Assembly: GCA_003857395.1 (NCBI GenBank)
Contig: RPRC01000239.1
Span: forward strand, 1-8,893
Reading direction: 5' to 3'
Source: Geobacter sp.
GTDB lineage: Bacteria; Desulfobacterota; Desulfuromonadia; Geobacterales; Geobacteraceae
Length of the DNA stretch: 8,893 nt
Shown here: piece after piece, positions 6,082 to 8,893 of the stretch
Layout: each line of letters begins with the position of its first letter
Numbering within the stretch: position 1 is the first letter of the stretch
Position numbers and translations under genes: made by a program
Notes under the pieces: model-generated
Told to the model about the DNA's origin: nothing
Seen by the model: only the letters and a program-made list of their open reading frames with translations
Databases searched by the model: none

Positions 6082-6307
6082 TTATGGCCTGCGAAAAGCC
6101 GCTAGAGTTGCAACAGTCACCACAACAAAAAACCCGAAAAGTCCCACTCCGGCGGTCTTCCCGGCAAAAGCAGGGAAGCAGACAGAAAAAACGAGGCCGT
6201 TGAACCAGTGTTTCCCGCTCCCACTCTTTTTGAATTTCAAAAGCAGGCGCATCGCCTTGCAGCATTAGAATAGATAGAAGACAGAGTATGAGAAATGTAG
6301 TTTTCAT
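6082..6307 (-). pseudogene. Small exported membrane protein gene split by a one-base frameshift
   Basis: A frame starting at 6307, with AAGG 9 nt upstream, opens with a convincing signal peptide: MKTTFLILCLLSILMLQG, then APAFEIQ. After residue 26 this frame turns into an unlikely Cys- and Arg-rich tail that ends at 6056. The neighbouring minus-strand frame, by contrast, reads a sensible membrane protein (GKHWFNGLVF, then KTAGVGLFGFF, VVVTVATLAAF, and the basic end RRP) and stops at 6082. Removing one A from the run of five at 6227-6231 (T5 on the plus strand) joins the two into a 74-residue protein with a signal peptide and a C-terminal transmembrane helix. The second frame could also start by itself at 6252 (56 residues). 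Options are a real frameshift mutation, a sequencing error, or slippage at the A-run. Family not recognised. Confidence 0.4.
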
Positions 6308-6390
6308 TGATTTTAACCTTTTTCGTTTGGCACAAATGAATTCCAAAAAAATTCAATGCCAAACATGATGCTTTCGCAAATTCTCTGAGC

Positions 6391-6468
6391 TGTCATCTCG
6401 ACCGACAGGGAGAGATCTTGTAACCAGTTGTAAAAGCAAGATTCCTCCCTCTGGTCGGAATGATAAAA
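6391..6468. repeat. Imperfect inverted repeat, candidate dispersed intergenic element
   Basis: Two arms of about 30 nt, 6391-6420 and 6438-6468, are imperfect reverse complements around a 17-nt centre. The shared core reads CGACC then AGGGAG then ATCTTG on the left arm, and CAAGAT then CTCCCT then GGTCG on the right, with a few mismatches and one bulge. The arm pattern (GTCAT, CGACC, GGGAG, ATCTTG) resembles palindromic intergenic repeats I recall from many bacterial genomes. Only one copy is in the window, so dispersal is unproven. It carries no ORF and no flanking T-run, and it lies between divergent genes, which argues against a terminator. Confidence 0.55.
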
Positions 6469-6550
6469 TGTAGCGTATTCACACTTTCTGCGAGTTCATC
6501 AAACATGACCTGAATCGTCGAATCTGCTCAAACTATAGGACAGCAGTGAA

Positions 6551-6578
6551 TTGACATTATCTTTATTACTAGGATAAT
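6551..6578 (+). promoter_or_regulatory. Near-consensus sigma70 promoter for the aminotransferase operon
   Basis: A perfect -35 hexamer TTGACA (6551-6556) is followed after 16 nt by GATAAT (6573-6578), five of six matches to the -10 consensus. Transcription would start near 6585, giving a leader of about 130 nt before the ATG at 6717. No operator-like palindrome overlaps it. Confidence 0.65.
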
Positions 6579-6673
6579 TTTTAGAAGAGATCGCCTTATA
6601 TGTATGTATTTTCATTGCTCAGCTGGATATTCCGGCAACTATAGTGCGTGAAAAACATAGGAAAAAACTTCCG

Positions 6674-6710
6674 TCGCCGTTCTCACCGGCGGTTCAGATA
6701 GAATGAGGAG
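6674..6710 (+). promoter_or_regulatory. Leader hairpin and strong ribosome-binding site of the aminotransferase gene
   Basis: CGCCG (6675-6679) and CGGCG (6687-6691) form a short GC-rich stem with a 7-nt loop, extendable by G-U pairs. It is followed by GAGGAG (6705-6710) placed 6 nt before the ATG at 6717, which is an unusually good Shine-Dalgarno and fixes the start. The hairpin leaves the site free, so it may act as a 5' stabiliser rather than a repressor. Confidence 0.45.
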
Positions 6711-6716
6711 ACTATT

Positions 6717-7838
6717 ATGAAAGTCCCGTTTTACGGTCACCAGCGGCAATACCTGAGTATTAAGAAAGAAATCGATGAAAAGATAGAGGAAGTCATCATG
6801 AGCGGCCAGTATGTTCAGGGTCCCATGCTGAAAAAATTCGAAGGGGAACTGGCTGCATACGCAGGGATGGACCATGCAATCGGCGTCGGCAATGGTACCG
6901 ACGCCCTTTGGCTCGCCTTCATGGCTCTTGGGCTTGGTGAAGGTGATGAACTGATTACCACCGCCAATACTTTCTTCGCTACCGCGGAAGCGATGTGGAT
7001 CGCCGGTTGCACCGCGGTACTGGTCGACTGCGACCCGAACACCAGGTGTATCGATCCGGAGGCGGTCAAAAAAGCGATTACGAAACGCACCAGGGCAATC
7101 GTGCCGGTTCACCTTTACGGTCAATGCGCTCCGATGAGAGACATTCGCACGATCGCCGATGAATACGGACTGTTTGTAATCGAAGACAATGCTCAGGCGA
7201 TCGACGCCCACGGAGACGATTTCAGGACCGGTGAGTTGTCCGACGTGGTTTGCACGAGCTTCATTACCCAGAAGAACCTGGGCACCTTCGGCGACGGCGG
7301 TGCGATCTGGACCAACCACCGCTACGTCAACGACCGTGTCCGTAAGCTGCGCAACCATGGCTCAAATAAACGTGATGTGCACAGCTTTGGTTTCAATACA
7401 CGTCTGGATGACCTGCATGCGGGCATCCTGAGCGCCAAACTCAACCACATCAGGGAATGGAGCGACCGCCGTATCGAGATCGCAAACAAATATTCGACCG
7501 GCTTGGCCAACTGTGATTGTATCGATCTTCCCTACGTTCGCCCCGGTTATCGCCACGTATTTCACCTCTATGTCATCGAGACGAAGGATCCCGGCGACCG
7601 TGACAAAATGCTCTACTACCTGAACAGGAACGGCGTTGATGCCAAGACGCATTACTCCATTGCGATTCATCAGCAGGAAGGTTTTCCTTGGGGCAAGAGT
7701 GCACGCCTGGCCGGTCCCCTGGTCAACGCGGAAAAGAACGCCGCCTCCTGCATCTCGCTTCCAATGTTCCCTGAGTTGACGGAAGAAGAAATCCGGCACA
7801 CGATCCAGACCCTGCGTGACTGGCCAGAAAGGATGTAA
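6717..7838 (+). CDS. DegT/DnrJ/EryC1/StrS-family PLP-dependent sugar aminotransferase
   Basis: This 373-residue cytosolic enzyme should transfer an amino group, usually from glutamate, to a keto-sugar (often a nucleotide-linked 3- or 4-keto sugar) using pyridoxal phosphate. Fold-type I landmarks are GVGNGTDAL (56-64, phosphate binding), ITTANTFFATAEA (80-92), VHLYGQ (131-136), VIEDNAQA (154-161, with D157 facing the pyridine nitrogen), SFITQKNLGTFGDGGA (181-196, with K186 as the Schiff-base lysine), RNHGSNKRDVHSFGFNTRLDDLHAGIL (in two adjoining parts, 212-238) and the C-terminal THYSIAIHQQ (311-320). Length is normal for the family. A strong ribosome-binding site fixes the start. The dehydrogenase gene follows after 6 nt, which suggests that the keto-sugar is made by that enzyme, as in WbpB/WbpE-type pathways. 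The exact sugar cannot be deduced; alternatives include 3-amino-deoxy sugars of surface glycans or a kanosamine-like product. Confidence 0.9.
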   Translation: MKVPFYGHQRQYLSIKKEIDEKIEEVIMSGQYVQGPMLKKFEGELAAYAGMDHAIGVGNGTDALWLAFMALGLGEGDELITTANTFFATAEAMWIAGCTAVLVDCDPNTRCIDPEAVKKAITKRTRAIVPVHLYGQCAPMRDIRTIADEYGLFVIEDNAQAIDAHGDDFRTGELSDVVCTSFITQKNLGTFGDGGAIWTNHRYVNDRVRKLRNHGSNKRDVHSFGFNTRLDDLHAGILSAKLNHIREWSDRRIEIANKYSTGLANCDCIDLPYVRPGYRHVFHLYVIETKDPGDRDKMLYYLNRNGVDAKTHYSIAIHQQEGFPWGKSARLAGPLVNAEKNAASCISLPMFPELTEEEIRHTIQTLRDWPERM

Positions 7839-7844
7839 AAAACC

Positions 7845-8893
7845 ATGCGCACGACACAGAAAATATACTCCGTAGCCATAGCAGGGTTGGGCAAACGCGG
7901 AACGCATCATGCCGAAGCGTTTGCCAATAATCCCCGTTTTCGTATCGTAGGTATGAGCGACACCGACCCACAACGCCTGGATACCGCCGTAAAGGCTTTC
8001 GGGGGAGATTATGCGACCACTAACGTAACAGACATGCTTTTCCATACCGAGCCAGACATCTTCGCTTTTTGCACTCTGCCGCAAATACGACTCCCGTATA
8101 TCAAGGCGGGTGTGGAAGCCGGCGTAAAACTCATCGCATATGAAAAACCCATGGCTACTTCCATGAATGAAGCCCTGGAAATACATCGTTTGCTGAGTGA
8201 GGCAAGCATCAGATCGGTAGTCAGCCACCAGCACCGCTATGGCGATCACTACAAGAAGGTAAAGGAAATCATCGACAGCGGCACGATCGGCAGGGTTCTA
8301 ACCGTGTACGGTCATGCCACCGGATGGATGCTGCATATGATGACCCACCTCATCGAGTATGCGCGCTGGTACAACGGTTATGCGGAAGCGGAATGGGTGG
8401 TCGGACAGGCGGATGGGCTGGGGAAATTCAGGGATATTCATTCTTCGCCGGAGTATATCGCCGCACTGATCCAATTCGAAAACGGGGTTCGCGGCATCAT
8501 CGAATGCGGTGCCGGAGCACCGGACGTGCCCGAGGTGGAAGCATGGTGGCGCAAATGCCGCATCGGCGCGCAGGGTACCGAAGGTTTCGCCGAGGTCCTG
8601 ACCGGCGGCAGCGGCAGCGGTGGCGGCTGGCGTGCAGTAACGAAGAACGGAGTCATGTCCGGCCATGGCGGTATGGACTATAACCATGACATGCAACCAT
8701 ATGTTCAGGAAATCGCGGAATGGCTGGACGATCCGGCAAAGGTTCATCCATGCCACGGCGAACGTGCCCTCAAGGGTTTCGAGGTTATGATGGCAGCTTG
8801 CCGGTCCGTAGTACAGCGTGGCAAGATCATGTTGCCGCTCGACATAGGTGAATCGGAACTGACCGCCCTGGAGTACTCCCTTGCGAACAGTTC
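7845..8893 (+). CDS. Gfo/Idh/MocA-family NAD(P)-dependent sugar dehydrogenase, 3' end outside the window
   Basis: This cytosolic oxidoreductase probably oxidises a sugar hydroxyl to the ketone that the upstream aminotransferase then aminates. The first 349 residues are present with no stop. The Rossmann motif is VAIAGLGKRGTHHAEAF (10-26), with an acidic residue at the end of the second strand (SDTD, 38-41). The conserved EKP is at 100-102, preceded by the usual hydrophobic strand. HQHRY lies at 128-132. The catalytic-region histidines appear in MLHMMTHLIEYARW (162-175), where H168 fits the conserved His of the family. A glycine/serine-rich stretch (TGGSGSGGGW, 253-262) lies in the C-terminal sheet domain. 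The start follows the aminotransferase stop by 6 nt, with AAAGGA about 11 nt upstream inside the previous gene, so the two are surely cotranscribed and likely translationally coupled. Substrate not determinable. Confidence 0.9.
   Translation, partial: MRTTQKIYSVAIAGLGKRGTHHAEAFANNPRFRIVGMSDTDPQRLDTAVKAFGGDYATTNVTDMLFHTEPDIFAFCTLPQIRLPYIKAGVEAGVKLIAYEKPMATSMNEALEIHRLLSEASIRSVVSHQHRYGDHYKKVKEIIDSGTIGRVLTVYGHATGWMLHMMTHLIEYARWYNGYAEAEWVVGQADGLGKFRDIHSSPEYIAALIQFENGVRGIIECGAGAPDVPEVEAWWRKCRIGAQGTEGFAEVLTGGSGSGGGWRAVTKNGVMSGHGGMDYNHDMQPYVQEIAEWLDDPAKVHPCHGERALKGFEVMMAACRSVVQRGKIMLPLDIGESELTALEYSLANS

Larger units (their letters stand above)
6308..6716. other. Divergent intergenic region
   Basis: These 409 nt separate the leftward small gene from the rightward aminotransferase operon. 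The region is AT-richer than its surroundings and has no credible ORF. It holds an imperfect inverted repeat (6391-6468), a strong rightward promoter (6551-6578) and a leader of about 130 nt with one hairpin and a strong ribosome-binding site. Confidence 0.7.

Noticed and set aside
6391..6468. Bidirectional terminator
   Set aside because: The flanking genes diverge, so no transcript needs to end here, and there is no T-run on either side.
6639..7358. Minus-strand open frame (239 codons) opposite the aminotransferase gene
   Set aside because: It is a codon-bias shadow of the aminotransferase and has no recognisable domain.
7362..8249. Long minus-strand open frame (295 codons) across the aminotransferase and dehydrogenase genes
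   Set aside because: It is antisense to two genes with intact family motifs and shows no motif or ribosome-binding site of its own.

Overview
The window reads as ordinary chromosomal DNA of a Gram-negative, probably anaerobic bacterium. A penicillin-binding protein 4 homologue with a lipobox, a WtpBC-type molybdate/tungstate importer and a SenB-like selenosugar synthase together suggest a Desulfuromonadales/Geobacterales-type (former deltaproteobacterial) host. That placement is inferred from gene content and style alone. No rRNA, tRNA, CRISPR array, transposase or phage gene is visible.

Left two thirds, all on the minus strand. (i) Positions 1-1485 hold the permease (wtpB) and the 5' part of the ATPase (wtpC) of an oxyanion ABC importer, joined by a 4-base ATGA overlap. 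Their upstream region carries a good sigma70-type promoter and a roughly 100-nt leader that could fold over the ribosome-binding site. (ii) Positions 1918-2919 encode a SenB/TIGR04348 glycosyltransferase, the enzyme family that makes selenosugars. It is followed by a clear Rho-independent terminator at 1826-1882. (iii) Positions 3151-4632 encode a lipoprotein form of the D-Ala-D-Ala carboxypeptidase/endopeptidase PBP4 (dacB). (iv) Positions 4788-5987 encode a radical SAM protein whose cluster motif is spaced C-x4-C-x2-C. (v) Positions 6082-6307 look like a small exported membrane protein gene split by a one-base frameshift in a run of A.

Positions 6308-6716 are a divergent intergenic region. 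It holds an imperfect inverted repeat (6391-6468) resembling a dispersed intergenic element and a near-consensus promoter (6551-6578) firing rightward.

Right third, plus strand. A DegT/DnrJ/EryC1/StrS aminotransferase (6717-7838) is followed after 6 nt by a Gfo/Idh/MocA dehydrogenase (7845 to the window end, cut off). The pair is the classic oxidise-then-transaminate module for making an amino sugar, so the window probably ends inside a sugar or polysaccharide biosynthesis operon.

I do not see a clearly new multi-gene system. The items most worth a second look are the SenB homologue without visible senA/senC partners, the possible RBS-sequestering leader of wtpB, the frameshifted small gene and the unusual radical SAM motif.
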